Assembly (NCBI GenBank): GCA_016934055.1
Contig: JAFGTR010000056.1
Coordinates: 21,085-85,084 of the forward strand
Length of the DNA: 64,000 nt
Source: Bacteroidales bacterium
Lineage (GTDB): Bacteria > Bacteroidota > Bacteroidia > Bacteroidales > UBA10428
Direction: 5' to 3'
Both the position numbers and the translations under genes were made by a program. Within the stretch, counting starts at the first letter, position 1. Every line of letters begins with the position of its first letter. Positions 17,301-26,168 of this stretch are shown one piece after another. The notes under the pieces were generated by a model. The model saw only the letters and a list, made by a program, of their open reading frames with translations, did no database searches and was not told the DNA's origin.

Positions 17301-18671
17301 CGTCGTAATATCCGCCTGAATTTCTGTACTGACCTGCAGGATGTCCCCCTGAATATTGATCCCGAAATGATGACCACTGTTTTCTATAATCTCATTGTCA
17401 ATGCATTCAAATACACGGCTGATGAGGGCTCAATATCAATATTGGTGCGCAGACAGGAAGGGCAGGTTCAGCCAAGCCTTCGGCAGCGAATTAAAAAACG
17501 ACTTGGCATGAAACTGCGGAATCCGCATTATGTTGCTGTTGAAATTTCCGATACCGGGAAGGGCATTCCCGAAAAAGAGCTGAGTAATATTTTCCGCAGG
17601 TTCTATCAGGTTAACCTGCCGGAAACAGATCATAATACAGGCAGCGGCATCGGATTGTCCCTTGTAAAGGAATATGTTGATATCCATAAAGGTTTTGTTG
17701 AGGTGAAAAGCGGCCCGAAGGGCAGCCGTTTTGTGGTTTACCTGCCTGATAAAAGCCAGGCCGTAACCGGCACGATTGCTGTTGCGAAACAACATGCCGA
17801 AGAAGAGAGTGTTTTAAAAGCACAGCATATTGAGACTTTTACGGAAGAAGAAGATGCTGACGCAGTCTCTGCAAAACCTGAAGTGAGCAAGGTTCAAAAA
17901 GAGAAAAGCCATATCCTTATCATAGAAGATGACCATGAACTGGCTGATTACCTTGCAGAAAACCTGGGAAAGAATTATAAGGTTAACATTGCCTATAACG
18001 GGGCAAAGGGATTAAAAACAGCACGGTCAGAATTACCTGAATTGATTATTTCTGATATTATGCTGCCCGAGATGAACGGACTGAAGTTATGCAAGTCTTT
18101 GAAGACAAATATTGAAACAAGCCACATTCCTGTTATACTCATTACAGCCAGGGCAGCTGAAGAAAATGTCAATGAAGGATATAAGCTTGGCGCAGATCTT
18201 TATGTTACCAAACCATTCAGTGTTAGAGTTCTTGAATCTCAGGTTAATATGCTGATTGAATCACGCAATAAGCTGCGTGACCGTTATTGTAAACAGATAT
18301 TGCTTAAACCGGCAGATGTTACCATTACATCGGTTGATGAAAAGTTTTTAAGACAACTTATGCATGTTACCGAAACAAACCTGTCAAATTCTGATTTTGA
18401 TGTTATCGCCCTGGTTGAAGCTATGCATATGAGCCACACCACCATTCTGCGAAAAGTAAAAGCACTTACTGGTCTTTCTCTGGTTGAGTTTATTAAAAAC
18501 CACCGTATTAAAAAAGCAGCCCTTATCTTTCAACAGCAAAAAATGCCGGTTTCCGAAGTGAGTTATATGGTCGGATTCACAGATCCCAAATACTTTACCA
18601 AATGCTTTGTTAAGGAATTTGGCAAGACCCCAACGGAGTATATCTTTGAGTGTCATCCCGAAAACAAATGA
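14388..18671 (+). CDS. Hybrid two-component system sensor/regulator (HTCS)
   Basis: 1427 aa from the ATG at 14388, which directly precedes the signal peptide (MKILTTVLLCLWLTG). In order: a periplasmic sensor of about 14 propeller repeats (motifs such as IWIGTRDGLNRYD and IWVGTRGGGL) in two seven-bladed domains; a Y_Y_Y Ig-like domain (about 740-825); one membrane helix (about 831-852, FFLIYVALIVAGLILF); a HisKA domain with phospho-acceptor His in NISHEIRTPLTLI (about 888); an HATPase (NAFKYT, DTGKGIP, GSGIGLSL); a receiver (about 1170-1290; ILIIEDD, SDIMLPEMNG, TKPF); and a C-terminal AraC helix-turn-helix (about 1365-1425). HTCSs bind oligosaccharides released by surface enzymes and activate nearby polysaccharide-utilisation genes. 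Here the likely targets are the xylanase-type genes to its right. All phosphorelay residues appear present. Confidence 0.96.
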   Translation: MKILTTVLLCLWLTGCLCLQGIGQQPVEPDNIRFGIISSPQGLSQSSVFSLAQDSKGFIWIGTRDGLNRYDGYDFITYKTDPKDTNSISNNEITVIHPDRYGDIWIGTRGGGLNKYITRSNRFLRFSYLTPENIVRDIHESTDSILWVGSSDGLLRADISDRTRPVRFVNVSKKSIYKDDNGQLLSHQKTIISVVSINQISQDTLLIGTEMGLFYYLPAENLFTRFNAGDANDFIVTSIHITAEKAIWIGSFNGLIKAERDEQYPGQYKLTIYSTRQQDIRHFFSNRIESLVEDSFGNIWVGTRGGGLVKIQKNGVLHHFRNNENDINSIRDNIVNSLLIDNTGVLWIGTESQGCNTLDLFSRKFMHIRSIPNNSNSLSGALVTAITGAAEHTVWVGTAVAGLDKLKFDENGNYTIEHLRTLYVSPDETTSEVIDLMLDRDNELWIGNATNSLIRYSEDYGFRSYFVEGFVFALQEDHEGRIWYGTWGQGLGWIDKKTNTLNRVLNSPDATRSLSSDKVISLFEDSFGNLWVGTKGGGVNVLPLHMVRTGNIDFLTYRHNLSDPGSLSHNDVYCIMQDHSGHLWIGTGGGLNKVVWDKNQSFTEALLKGDIEFTGYLEKDGLSNGVVYGILEDQQGNLWLSTNNGMSMFDPEEKRFINYNVNDGLQANEFYANAYYKDDRGNIFFGGVNGLTMFNPDSIRYNPLNSKVILTGLRILNKIVLPGETINNRVVLKDAVFNTDKLRLSYKDKEITLEFSALYYANPQQIRYQYRLVGFNDEWQQADRNTRTATYTNLDDGHYVFEVRATNDNGLTSGEVTKLEISVLPPYWRKPWFFLIYVALIVAGLILFRSYSLIAVKEKNKLLIERLEHKKLLEMTEAKMRFLTNISHEIRTPLTLINDPLDVVLDDDNINNEAKKNLRLVSKNVQRLLNLANQLLQLRKIDLGVLQPKIAQVNLISFLKDILAYFEQNAARRNIRLNFCTDLQDVPLNIDPEMMTTVFYNLIVNAFKYTADEGSISILVRRQEGQVQPSLRQRIKKRLGMKLRNPHYVAVEISDTGKGIPEKELSNIFRRFYQVNLPETDHNTGSGIGLSLVKEYVDIHKGFVEVKSGPKGSRFVVYLPDKSQAVTGTIAVAKQHAEEESVLKAQHIETFTEEEDADAVSAKPEVSKVQKEKSHILIIEDDHELADYLAENLGKNYKVNIAYNGAKGLKTARSELPELIISDIMLPEMNGLKLCKSLKTNIETSHIPVILITARAAEENVNEGYKLGADLYVTKPFSVRVLESQVNMLIESRNKLRDRYCKQILLKPADVTITSVDEKFLRQLMHVTETNLSNSDFDVIALVEAMHMSHTTILRKVKALTGLSLVEFIKNHRIKKAALIFQQQKMPVSEVSYMVGFTDPKYFTKCFVKEFGKTPTEYIFECHPENK

Positions 18672-18710
18672 AAGAGAATTATTGGTTGTAATGGTTGTAG
18701 ACTATTGCTG

Positions 18711-19364
18711 TCAATTGTCTGAGCAGGGCGATTTCCGGGAATAAAGGCAATATGCAATACTGAATCCGGCAGCATAGTATTGTGTTACATCTGATTCAGT
18801 CTCAGGCTCTTCTATATTGGAATTAATATATAAACCAAAATTATGAAAAAGAAGGTTATAAGAAAGATTTAAATAAAGTCCGATACCATTCCTGAATTCA
18901 TATCCAAATAGTACTTCAGGCTTAAGAAACAAACATAATTGTTTTTTATCATAACGCCAGGCTTTTTGAAATGCACATCCTGAATTTATTAAAGGAATTA
19001 TATTGAACCTTTCGATTGAAAAATAATAGCCGTAATGCCCATATGGAGAAAACAAATTATAATAAAGTCTATTTAGATAATAATCTTCTGAATTCAGGTA
19101 TACCTTATGGACAAGGTTGAAACTGGTTATATCCAAACCTATTCCTAAGATGTTTGATTTTATGCCAGTGAATAAATTTCCTGTAAAAGAATATTTCCCG
19201 CTAAAATCCCTGAACACTTCTCCTGAATTCGGAACGGCATAATTATATCCGAGTGAAATACCCAAATGCTTTTGATGTTGTGCATTGGCAGTAATAATAG
19301 AACAATAAATAAACAGAGTATATAATATGTATTTCTTTGACCGACATAAGTTTAATTTATTCAT
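18711..19364 (-). CDS. Exported protein, probable outer-membrane beta-barrel
   Basis: About 217 aa from the preferred ATG at 19364. A signal peptide (YILYTLFIYCSIITANA|Q) is followed by many short amphipathic strands with aromatic ends (LGISLGYNYAVP, FLKPEVLFGYEF, GIGLYLNLSYNLLFHNFGLYI). This is the pattern of a small outer-membrane beta-barrel. No specific family is recognised. It is convergent with the HTCS gene and 10 bp beyond the start region of nothing else, but the beta-helix lipoprotein gene lies directly upstream on the same strand, so the two may be cotranscribed. Confidence 0.6.
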   Translation of the reverse strand: MNKLNLCRSKKYILYTLFIYCSIITANAQHQKHLGISLGYNYAVPNSGEVFRDFSGKYSFTGNLFTGIKSNILGIGLDITSFNLVHKVYLNSEDYYLNRLYYNLFSPYGHYGYYFSIERFNIIPLINSGCAFQKAWRYDKKQLCLFLKPEVLFGYEFRNGIGLYLNLSYNLLFHNFGLYINSNIEEPETESDVTQYYAAGFSIAYCLYSRKSPCSDN

Positions 19365-19404
19365 TTTGATAATATTTGAATAGAACGTATTCACTAACCA
19401 CTAT

Positions 19405-20940
19405 TCACTCACTCGCCTCATAAGCACCCAGATCAGGCTGGTTATTACGGCTGTTCATGTCTTTATCCATGTCCGATGATAACAGCTCATTGAAAATCAT
19501 ACCTTTATTAATAAGGGTTGATTGTGTAAATGCATTGTTCAGCAGGTGAAAATCGTTGGCTCCGGGATTTACAAAGGCATTGTAAATAGAATCATAATGA
19601 CTCTTCCCGAAGACATAATTGTTTGATTCTGTCACGTCAAAGCCGGAAACACTTACCACAGATGATACAATATTATTGGCCACCTGGCAATCGCTGCTGC
19701 GGGCGCCGGATTTGTGTTCTGTTATCATGATCCATGGACTAATATCATCACCCGGCACCTGGTCGATCACCGTATTATTCACGATCTTGCTGTTTCGCAT
19801 GCCGTAGAAGGATATACCATGGTAATGATTTACTATGATAACATTGTTTTCAACGATCCAGTTCTCGAAAAAGCCTTCAAAGCAACCGATACCCTGTGGC
19901 GAACCTGATAATGGATGGTTTTTGTCGGCAATGCCGATGATGAGATTGCCTCTTATGGTTACATTGCTCAATTCACCTGTTCCGGGAGTATTATCTGTTC
20001 CACGGGTATAACTTTGTATGGCGTCATCGTGGTTGTCATCCACCTTCAGGCATCCTGTAATAGTATTATGGGCAAACAGAACATTATTGCTGATGATGCG
20101 GCTGCCGTCGGCACAATAATAGTTTACGCTGTTGTTTACAGCCGTACAATGATCAGAAAAATATTCTATTATTATGCCGTGACGTACGTTTTCGACGGTG
20201 CAATTCACGATCTCAACTTTTTCTGCCGACCGCAGAACAATACCCGACGCACTCTTCTCAATCCAGTCGGAGGCTATCCAGGCACTGGCATCGCGGGTGG
20301 TTTTTATCGTCAGGCCGTAAAGCTTAACCTGGCTGCCTTTGCCCCAGAAATCTGACGACCCCAGGTAAAGGCATGCATTGGTGTTATGGTTTATTTCATC
20401 AGCTTCCCAATAGTTTTCATTACCTTCATAACTGTCTTTTATGATGGTCATGCTCTTCAGGAAAACCTTTTCAAATGCACCTTCAAGTTTTAAACGGGAT
20501 AAAACCGGCGTATGCCCTTCCTGTGCCGCAATGGTCAGCCAGTCTTTAAATATAAAATTATTGAGATTAACAAATCCATGATAGCCGTTTCGTAATATAA
20601 GCCTGTCACCGCCTTTTACCGTAGCGCCTTCATTCATGACCTCTAAAGGAGAACCGGCATCATAGTTTTCCGAATGCCTGTAACATTCTATCAGATTACC
20701 TTCAATAACTTCCTGTAATGTGCGCCATGGATGTTCAGCGCTGCCATTGCCGTCTGATGAACCGGTTGCGGGGTCAATATAAAATGTATTACCGGTGACG
20801 GCCGGTTCCTCAAAAGTAAAATCTTTGAAATAAACATAATCCCTGTCATTGTCATCTTTTTTCTCACAGGAAATAAGGATCGGTAACAAAAATATCACAA
20901 ACAGGGGAAAGGATAAATTAACAAAACGAATGGCCTTCAT
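19405..20940 (-). CDS. Lipoprotein with right-handed parallel beta-helix (pectate-lyase-like fold)
   Basis: 511 aa. A lipoprotein signal peptide ends ILIS|C, then comes the typical beta-helix opening FYIDPATGSSDGNGSAEHPW, and then coil repeats rich in N-x-hydrophobic ladders (VEIVNCTVENVRHGIII, IVENNVIIVNHYHGISFYG, SKIVNNTVIDQ). The end (QPDLGAYEASE) is the usual terminus of such Bacteroidota surface proteins. This fold is used by polysaccharide lyases and some glycoside hydrolases. Catalytic residues cannot be assigned by eye. Its location between an HTCS and GH3/GH10 genes suggests a surface carbohydrate-active or carbohydrate-binding protein. Confidence 0.75.
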   Translation of the reverse strand: MKAIRFVNLSFPLFVIFLLPILISCEKKDDNDRDYVYFKDFTFEEPAVTGNTFYIDPATGSSDGNGSAEHPWRTLQEVIEGNLIECYRHSENYDAGSPLEVMNEGATVKGGDRLILRNGYHGFVNLNNFIFKDWLTIAAQEGHTPVLSRLKLEGAFEKVFLKSMTIIKDSYEGNENYWEADEINHNTNACLYLGSSDFWGKGSQVKLYGLTIKTTRDASAWIASDWIEKSASGIVLRSAEKVEIVNCTVENVRHGIIIEYFSDHCTAVNNSVNYYCADGSRIISNNVLFAHNTITGCLKVDDNHDDAIQSYTRGTDNTPGTGELSNVTIRGNLIIGIADKNHPLSGSPQGIGCFEGFFENWIVENNVIIVNHYHGISFYGMRNSKIVNNTVIDQVPGDDISPWIMITEHKSGARSSDCQVANNIVSSVVSVSGFDVTESNNYVFGKSHYDSIYNAFVNPGANDFHLLNNAFTQSTLINKGMIFNELLSSDMDKDMNSRNNQPDLGAYEASE

Positions 20941-21031
20941 AGCGGTGTTGGTTTAGTATTTCATTTAACGGATTGAGGGATTATATGTTGCAATAACAGA
21001 AGTGATTTATTATTGTATCCTTCTATAAATA

Positions 21032-21166
21032 GGTTACTCGTCAGAGCTGAGTTGCTGATAGTGAATTGTATTTTAATCAGCACAAGTTATCGCCCCTCGC
21101 CCTTGGGAGAGGGGTAAGGGGGTGAGGTGGTTACTCGTTAGAGCTGAGTTGCTGATAGTGAATTGT
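21032..21166. repeat. 38-bp direct repeat flanking a GC-rich dispersed repeat
   Basis: A 38-bp sequence (21032-21069) recurs at 21129-21166 with one mismatch. Between the copies lies CCCTCGCCCTTGGGAGAGGG followed by a G-rich tail, a member of the CCTCCC...GGGAGG dispersed repeat group also seen at 28514 and 44981. The layout resembles a duplication bordering an inserted element. Confidence 0.7.
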
Positions 21167-21197
21167 GAAAACCATCAAACTCTCAAACCTTAAAACT

Positions 21198-23486
21198 TTA
21201 TATCACTGTCAGTGTCACCTTCTGCAAGTCCTCATCCCGTGAGGAGCTTCCCACCATAATCTCAAATTCGCCGGGCTCAACTTTGTATTTCATTTTAATA
21301 TTATGGAAAGCAAGACAGTCGGGTGTAATATCGAAGCTTACTTTCTTCTTCTCTCCCGGTTTAAGACTGATTCTTTTAAAGCCTTTAAGCTCTTTTACAG
21401 GTCGTGTTACCGAGCTAATCTTGTCACGTATGTAAAGCTGTAAAATCTCATCACCTGCTATTTTTCCGGCATTGGTTATATCAACGGTCACTTTTGCGGA
21501 GCCTTTCTGGCTAATGGTGGCTTTTTTCAGCCGCGGTTTGCCATAGGTAAAACGTGTATAGCTGAGGCCGTAACCAAAACAGAACAGGGGTTGGATGTCC
21601 TGAGAAAGATAATCATGAAACTGTGCACTGGGTTTATGATTATAATACATGGGCAATTGACCGGCAGACTTGGGGAATGTAATGGTGAGCTTACCTGAAG
21701 GATTGACATCACCGAAGATGATATCAGCTGCTGCCGTTCCTGTTTCCTGTCCCATGTACCAGCCTTCGATGATGGCCGGGACTTCTTTGGCCAGCTTATT
21801 GATTGAAAGCGGGCGGCCGTTCATCAGGTAAAGGACAACAGGTTTACCCAGAGCAATAATGGCATCGGCAAGTTCGCTTTGTTCTCCGAAGAGGTCGAGT
21901 GTCATATTGTCACCCAGGTGATTTTTTGCCCATGCTTCACGACATAAATGCTCGTTTTCGCCAAGGGCAAGGATAACGATCTCCGCTTTTTTTGCAACAT
22001 CAACGGCCTTTTTTATGAGTTGTAAATTTGCTTCACGGGAGGCAAATTCAATTTCATCGTATTTCCAGTTGAAATAACTGACGGAAGTATTGGTGGTAAG
22101 CTTGCAACCCTGGGCAAAAAGCACCTCAGCTTTGGTGCCTGCCTTTTTCTTAATGCCTTCCAGCAGGCTGACTTTTTCATAAGGTTCACCAGCATATCCG
22201 CCAAAATACACGTCTTTTGCACAGGGGCCGATGACGGCTATTTTTTTGTATTTATTCTTTGGCAGGGGTAGCAACTTATCATTTTTCAACAGTACAATGG
22301 ATTCATGGGCTGCTTTTAAGGCAATATCCTTATACTCAGGTTTTTTGCTGACTTTTATGGCTTCTTTTGCATCAACATAGGGATTTTCAAACAAGCCCAG
22401 CTCAAATTTCAGTTTAAGGGCCTGTGCAACAGCCTTGTCGATATCCCTGGATTTTATTTTGCCTTCTTTTAAGAGCTTTGGCAAGTGTTTGTAATAGTTG
22501 GCTTGCGGTAACTCATACTGGATACCGGTATTAAATGCTATCCTGGCAGCATCTTTGCCGTCGGTTGCCACAAAATGCTTCAGAAAGAGCTGGTCAACAG
22601 CATAATAATCTGAAATAACCATTCCCTTATACCCCCATTCTTTTCTGAGCAAATCTTTAATCAGCCATTTGTTGGCATGGGATGGCACACCGTCAACCTC
22701 ATTATATGAAGGCATTACTGCAACCGGCTTGGCTTTATCAATACACATTTTGAATGGCGGCATATGATAATCACGCAAAACGCGCATGGAATAATTGGCC
22801 GGACCCTGGTTCTGACCACCTTCTGATTCGCCATGTCCGACAAGATGTTTAAGTGTGGCAGCAACATGATTGTCTGCGACCTTGCCGTTGTCAGTACCTT
22901 GTAATCCTTTAACAGCAGCACATGAAAGAACACCGTTTAAGTATACATCTTCACCGTATGTTTCTTCAACCCTTCCCCAGCGCGGTTCACGGCAAACATC
23001 GATAACGGGTGTAAGCGCATGATGTGTCCCCCTTGACCGCATCTCATGAGCGACAACGCTGTAAACCTGTTCAAAAAGATCGGGATCCCAGGAACAGGCC
23101 ATGCCAATAGCCTGCGGAAATACTGTTGCGTTAGGGCGCATCATGCCATGCTGACCTTCATCCACAAAAAGTGTTGGTATGCCCAGTCTGGTTTCTTCCA
23201 CGAGGTATCGTTGAATCTTGTTCCTCAGTTCAACAGTTTCTTTAATGCCGAAAGGAGCGGGATGAATGGAATGACATCCGTTACCAAATGTTTCTTTCAT
23301 TTTGGCCGGATCTTTAAATATTTCATCCTTGAAATCTTCAACACCGCCATTCCACAATCCCATCAACTGCGCTACCTTTTCATTCAGGGTCATACGTGAT
23401 ACTAAGTCTTTAACCCTTTCTGAGACTGGCAGATATGGGTTTTTATATGGTGCGGTTCTTTTTGATTTTTTTCCCTTGTCTTTCAT
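21198..23486 (-). CDS. Glycoside hydrolase family 3 (beta-glucosidase/beta-xylosidase type)
   Basis: 762 aa with the full GH3 architecture. The N-terminal TIM-like domain has LFVDEGQHGM, TPVIDVCREPRWGRVEETYGED, KHLVGHGESEGG, and the nucleophile Asp in GMVISDYYAVDQL. Next are the alpha/beta sandwich domain with the acid/base-region segment, and a C-terminal fibronectin-III-like domain (VTVDITNAGKIAGDEILQLY). No signal peptide is visible, as the N-terminus is Lys-rich (MKDKGKKSKRTAPYK). It probably acts in the cytosol or is released by another route, and would cleave short beta-linked oligosaccharides. Beside a GH10 xylanase and a sugar symporter, xylo-oligosaccharides are the natural guess. 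Confidence 0.93.
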   Translation of the reverse strand: MKDKGKKSKRTAPYKNPYLPVSERVKDLVSRMTLNEKVAQLMGLWNGGVEDFKDEIFKDPAKMKETFGNGCHSIHPAPFGIKETVELRNKIQRYLVEETRLGIPTLFVDEGQHGMMRPNATVFPQAIGMACSWDPDLFEQVYSVVAHEMRSRGTHHALTPVIDVCREPRWGRVEETYGEDVYLNGVLSCAAVKGLQGTDNGKVADNHVAATLKHLVGHGESEGGQNQGPANYSMRVLRDYHMPPFKMCIDKAKPVAVMPSYNEVDGVPSHANKWLIKDLLRKEWGYKGMVISDYYAVDQLFLKHFVATDGKDAARIAFNTGIQYELPQANYYKHLPKLLKEGKIKSRDIDKAVAQALKLKFELGLFENPYVDAKEAIKVSKKPEYKDIALKAAHESIVLLKNDKLLPLPKNKYKKIAVIGPCAKDVYFGGYAGEPYEKVSLLEGIKKKAGTKAEVLFAQGCKLTTNTSVSYFNWKYDEIEFASREANLQLIKKAVDVAKKAEIVILALGENEHLCREAWAKNHLGDNMTLDLFGEQSELADAIIALGKPVVLYLMNGRPLSINKLAKEVPAIIEGWYMGQETGTAAADIIFGDVNPSGKLTITFPKSAGQLPMYYNHKPSAQFHDYLSQDIQPLFCFGYGLSYTRFTYGKPRLKKATISQKGSAKVTVDITNAGKIAGDEILQLYIRDKISSVTRPVKELKGFKRISLKPGEKKKVSFDITPDCLAFHNIKMKYKVEPGEFEIMVGSSSRDEDLQKVTLTVI

Positions 23487-23517
23487 ATGTTATTTGTATT
23501 GAAGAATGTGATCAAAT

Positions 23518-24663
23518 TTATTCTTGTGTCGTATTGATTACTGAATAATAAGCCGGCTTGGGCTGATATTGCCGGTCAAAAAGCAGTGGGTGATTTGTCC
23601 TTCCTCTGATAGGCCAGTTGTTTTTCCATGAGTATCCGTCATGTATGCCCCAGAATGTTACGCGTGAAACCTTATCGTTATGTTTTACAAAAAGGTTGAA
23701 TATACCGGCATAACGGTCAGCAAGTTGTTGCTGAACTGAATCGGGAAGTCCATCGGCATAAGGATCAACAGATGCCATATATTCTGCTGTCTGACTGATT
23801 TCAGCACCAACAATAGACAATTCCCTTTCAGGAAGAACATTGACCTCAAATTCTGTTATCATAACCTGCAGGCCGAGTTCGCCAAAATCATTCAGGCTGG
23901 TATCTATTGTCCCAAGAGAAGGAAAATCCATATGCCAGTGACCCTGGATACCAAGCCCGCCTACTTTTATCCCCTTGGCCTGAAGATCTTTAATGAGTTT
24001 TATTGCTCCTTCTCTCTTGCCGGGCAATTCTATATTATAATCATTATAGTATAGTTCAGCATCGGGATCAGCTTCATGAGCATATTCAAAGGCTTTTTCC
24101 ACATAATCTTCACCGATTATCTCCATCCATTTTGATTTTCTCATACTGCCATCTTCATTAAGGGCTTCATTTACGACATCCCATCCTTTGATTCTGCCCT
24201 TATAACGGCCAACAACAGTTAAAACATGATCTTTCAACACTGCCAGCAGTGAATCGCGGGTCAAAAGATTTCCTGTTGAATCTTCAAATACCCATGAAGG
24301 TGTTTGTGCATGCCATACAAGGGTATGGCCAATTACCGCCATACCATTTCTGACGGCAAAATCAACGATACTATCGGCAAGCATAAAGGTATATTGACCA
24401 GGCAGTGGATGAATCCTCTCCCATTTCATGGCATTTTCAGCTGTGACTGCATTGAAATGCATTTTGATGAAATCCTGGGCCAGACTGTCAGGTTTGAGTA
24501 TCTGGTAAGTATCCACTGATACACCTATAAGAAATTTGTCACTGAAAGCATCTTTCAATCCACGCTCATCGGCAGGCTTCCTGCACGAAAGACACAGAAA
24601 GACCATGACCAGACAAAAACCTGCAAAGGATCTTAACGAATGATTGAGGTTTGATTTCTTCAT
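23518..24663 (-). CDS. GH10 endo-beta-1,4-xylanase, lipoprotein
   Basis: 381 aa. The signal peptide ends in a lipobox (VFLCLS|C), so the enzyme is membrane-anchored outside the cytoplasm. The GH10 marks are clear: ENAMKWERIHP, GHTLVWHAQTPSW, acid/base Glu in GWDVVNEALNED, and nucleophile Glu in VMITEFEVNVLP, plus WGIHDGYSWKNN near the C-terminus. It cleaves the xylan backbone. It is followed on the same strand by the GH3 gene (31 bp) and preceded by the symporter gene (41 bp), forming a symporter-xylanase-GH3 operon. Confidence 0.96.
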   Translation of the reverse strand: MKKSNLNHSLRSFAGFCLVMVFLCLSCRKPADERGLKDAFSDKFLIGVSVDTYQILKPDSLAQDFIKMHFNAVTAENAMKWERIHPLPGQYTFMLADSIVDFAVRNGMAVIGHTLVWHAQTPSWVFEDSTGNLLTRDSLLAVLKDHVLTVVGRYKGRIKGWDVVNEALNEDGSMRKSKWMEIIGEDYVEKAFEYAHEADPDAELYYNDYNIELPGKREGAIKLIKDLQAKGIKVGGLGIQGHWHMDFPSLGTIDTSLNDFGELGLQVMITEFEVNVLPERELSIVGAEISQTAEYMASVDPYADGLPDSVQQQLADRYAGIFNLFVKHNDKVSRVTFWGIHDGYSWKNNWPIRGRTNHPLLFDRQYQPKPAYYSVINTTQE

Positions 24664-24704
24664 ATTAATGATTTTTTAGGTTATTGTTTGCCCCTTGATA
24701 AAAC

Positions 24705-26156
24705 TTATTGATGATCATGGGCTTTTCTTCTTTCAGCCAGCTCATTTTGCATGGTCAATTCCATTTCTCCTGTTATCCTGTAAAAGAACAGCAGTATAAT
24801 AACGATGCATAATGCTATTGCAGGGTATATACTTGACAGCATACGTATTCCGGAAATTGCCGTGGGTGTTATGGCATCCCTTTCATAACCGTATAATGAC
24901 AATATGAAGCCTCCGATAAAACCACCTAAAGCCAACCCTACCTTCAATCCTACCACAATGCCTGCAAAAACAATCCCTGTCGAACGGCGGTTAAGTTTCC
25001 ATTCGGAAAAATCAGCCACGTCAGCCATCATTGCCCAGGGCAGTGACATGGTAATACCCCATGATAAATTGAACAGGATCTGCAAAATGAGTGTCAGCAT
25101 GATCCCTGATGGGGAAATTGAAATAAACAAAGCAGTACAGATCATGCTTAATAAAAATCCGAAAATAAGCGTGTCTCTTTTGCCGAATTTCACAGCCAGG
25201 GAATTTGATATTGTTATGCCAACAATGGCAGCCAGCTGTCCGAGTATATTCATAATGCTGAAAACACTGTCGGCAACATTGGCGTTCTCGCCTATAAAAC
25301 CCATAAAACCAAGCAGGCCGAATAAACCCTTATTGGCTTTTTCAATAAAAATGGTCAGGCTTTCAGTATCAAGATAATATCTGAAAAAGAAGAGCAGGTT
25401 TCCGTTTCTGATTGTGAGAAAAACGAACATCATAACGAAAAGAACAAACATGATGATCCATGGTTTGTTTTTCAGAAGTGTTGCAAGATCTTCTTTCAAT
25501 GAAGACTGTTGTTTGGGATCGGGTTTTATCCTTTCTTTTGTGGTGAAAAATGTGATAAAGAAGAAAATCATGGCCAGAAAAGCAAAAATGCCCATAGTGA
25601 TGCCATATCCTTTTGCACTGTCTCCTTTTCCGAAATGATTAACCATCGGAAGAGCAAACCCCTGTATGGCGATCGTAGCGAGACAGACAACAACAAAACG
25701 AATTGAGAATAAACTCGTACGCTGCTTCATGTCTCCTGTTATCACCCCACTCAGTGCAGAATAAGGGATGTTATTCATTGAATAGATGGTCATCAATAAA
25801 ATGTAGGTGATATAGGCATAAATAATTTTGCCTGTCAGAGTGAAATCAGGTGTTATAAAGGCCAGAAAACCAATGATCCCAAAGGGGACAGCCGTCCATA
25901 AAATCCATGGTCTGAATTTTCCCCAGCGGGTTTTGGTGCGGTCAGCAATAGCTCCCATTACCGGATCAACAATGCCGCCCCATAATCGCCCTATGAGAAA
26001 CAGCGTGCCGGCTGCAACGGCTGAAATTCCAAAAGTGTCGGTATAGAAACTCAATTGCAGCAGCATGATGGTTTGAAAGATAAAATTTGCAGCACCATCA
26101 CCAAGACTAAAGCCTAATTTCTCTGCTACTGACAGTTTTTGTGTGTTAGATTGCAT
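24705..26156 (-). CDS. GPH-family (MelB/XynB-type) sugar:cation symporter
   Basis: 483 aa with about 12 hydrophobic helices. Family marks are the N-terminal LSVAEKLGFSLGDGAANFIF, DPVMGAIADRTKTRWGKFRPW (the MFS loop 2-3 motif of glycoside-pentoside-hexuronide symporters), and the ISYSAL-like NNIPYSALSGVITGD segment. It imports oligosaccharides or glycosides across the inner membrane using Na+ or H+. It leads the operon with the GH10 and GH3 genes, so imported xylo-oligosaccharides are likely. A possible 31-codon membrane microprotein gene ends 12 bp upstream. Confidence 0.93.
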   Translation of the reverse strand: MQSNTQKLSVAEKLGFSLGDGAANFIFQTIMLLQLSFYTDTFGISAVAAGTLFLIGRLWGGIVDPVMGAIADRTKTRWGKFRPWILWTAVPFGIIGFLAFITPDFTLTGKIIYAYITYILLMTIYSMNNIPYSALSGVITGDMKQRTSLFSIRFVVVCLATIAIQGFALPMVNHFGKGDSAKGYGITMGIFAFLAMIFFFITFFTTKERIKPDPKQQSSLKEDLATLLKNKPWIIMFVLFVMMFVFLTIRNGNLLFFFRYYLDTESLTIFIEKANKGLFGLLGFMGFIGENANVADSVFSIMNILGQLAAIVGITISNSLAVKFGKRDTLIFGFLLSMICTALFISISPSGIMLTLILQILFNLSWGITMSLPWAMMADVADFSEWKLNRRSTGIVFAGIVVGLKVGLALGGFIGGFILSLYGYERDAITPTAISGIRMLSSIYPAIALCIVIILLFFYRITGEMELTMQNELAERRKAHDHQ

Positions 26157-26168
26157 AGATTGATTTTG

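Noticed and set aside
18384..18656. Minus-strand 90-codon open frame under the HTCS AraC domain
   Set aside because: It overlaps a well-supported coding region in antisense and shows no homology.
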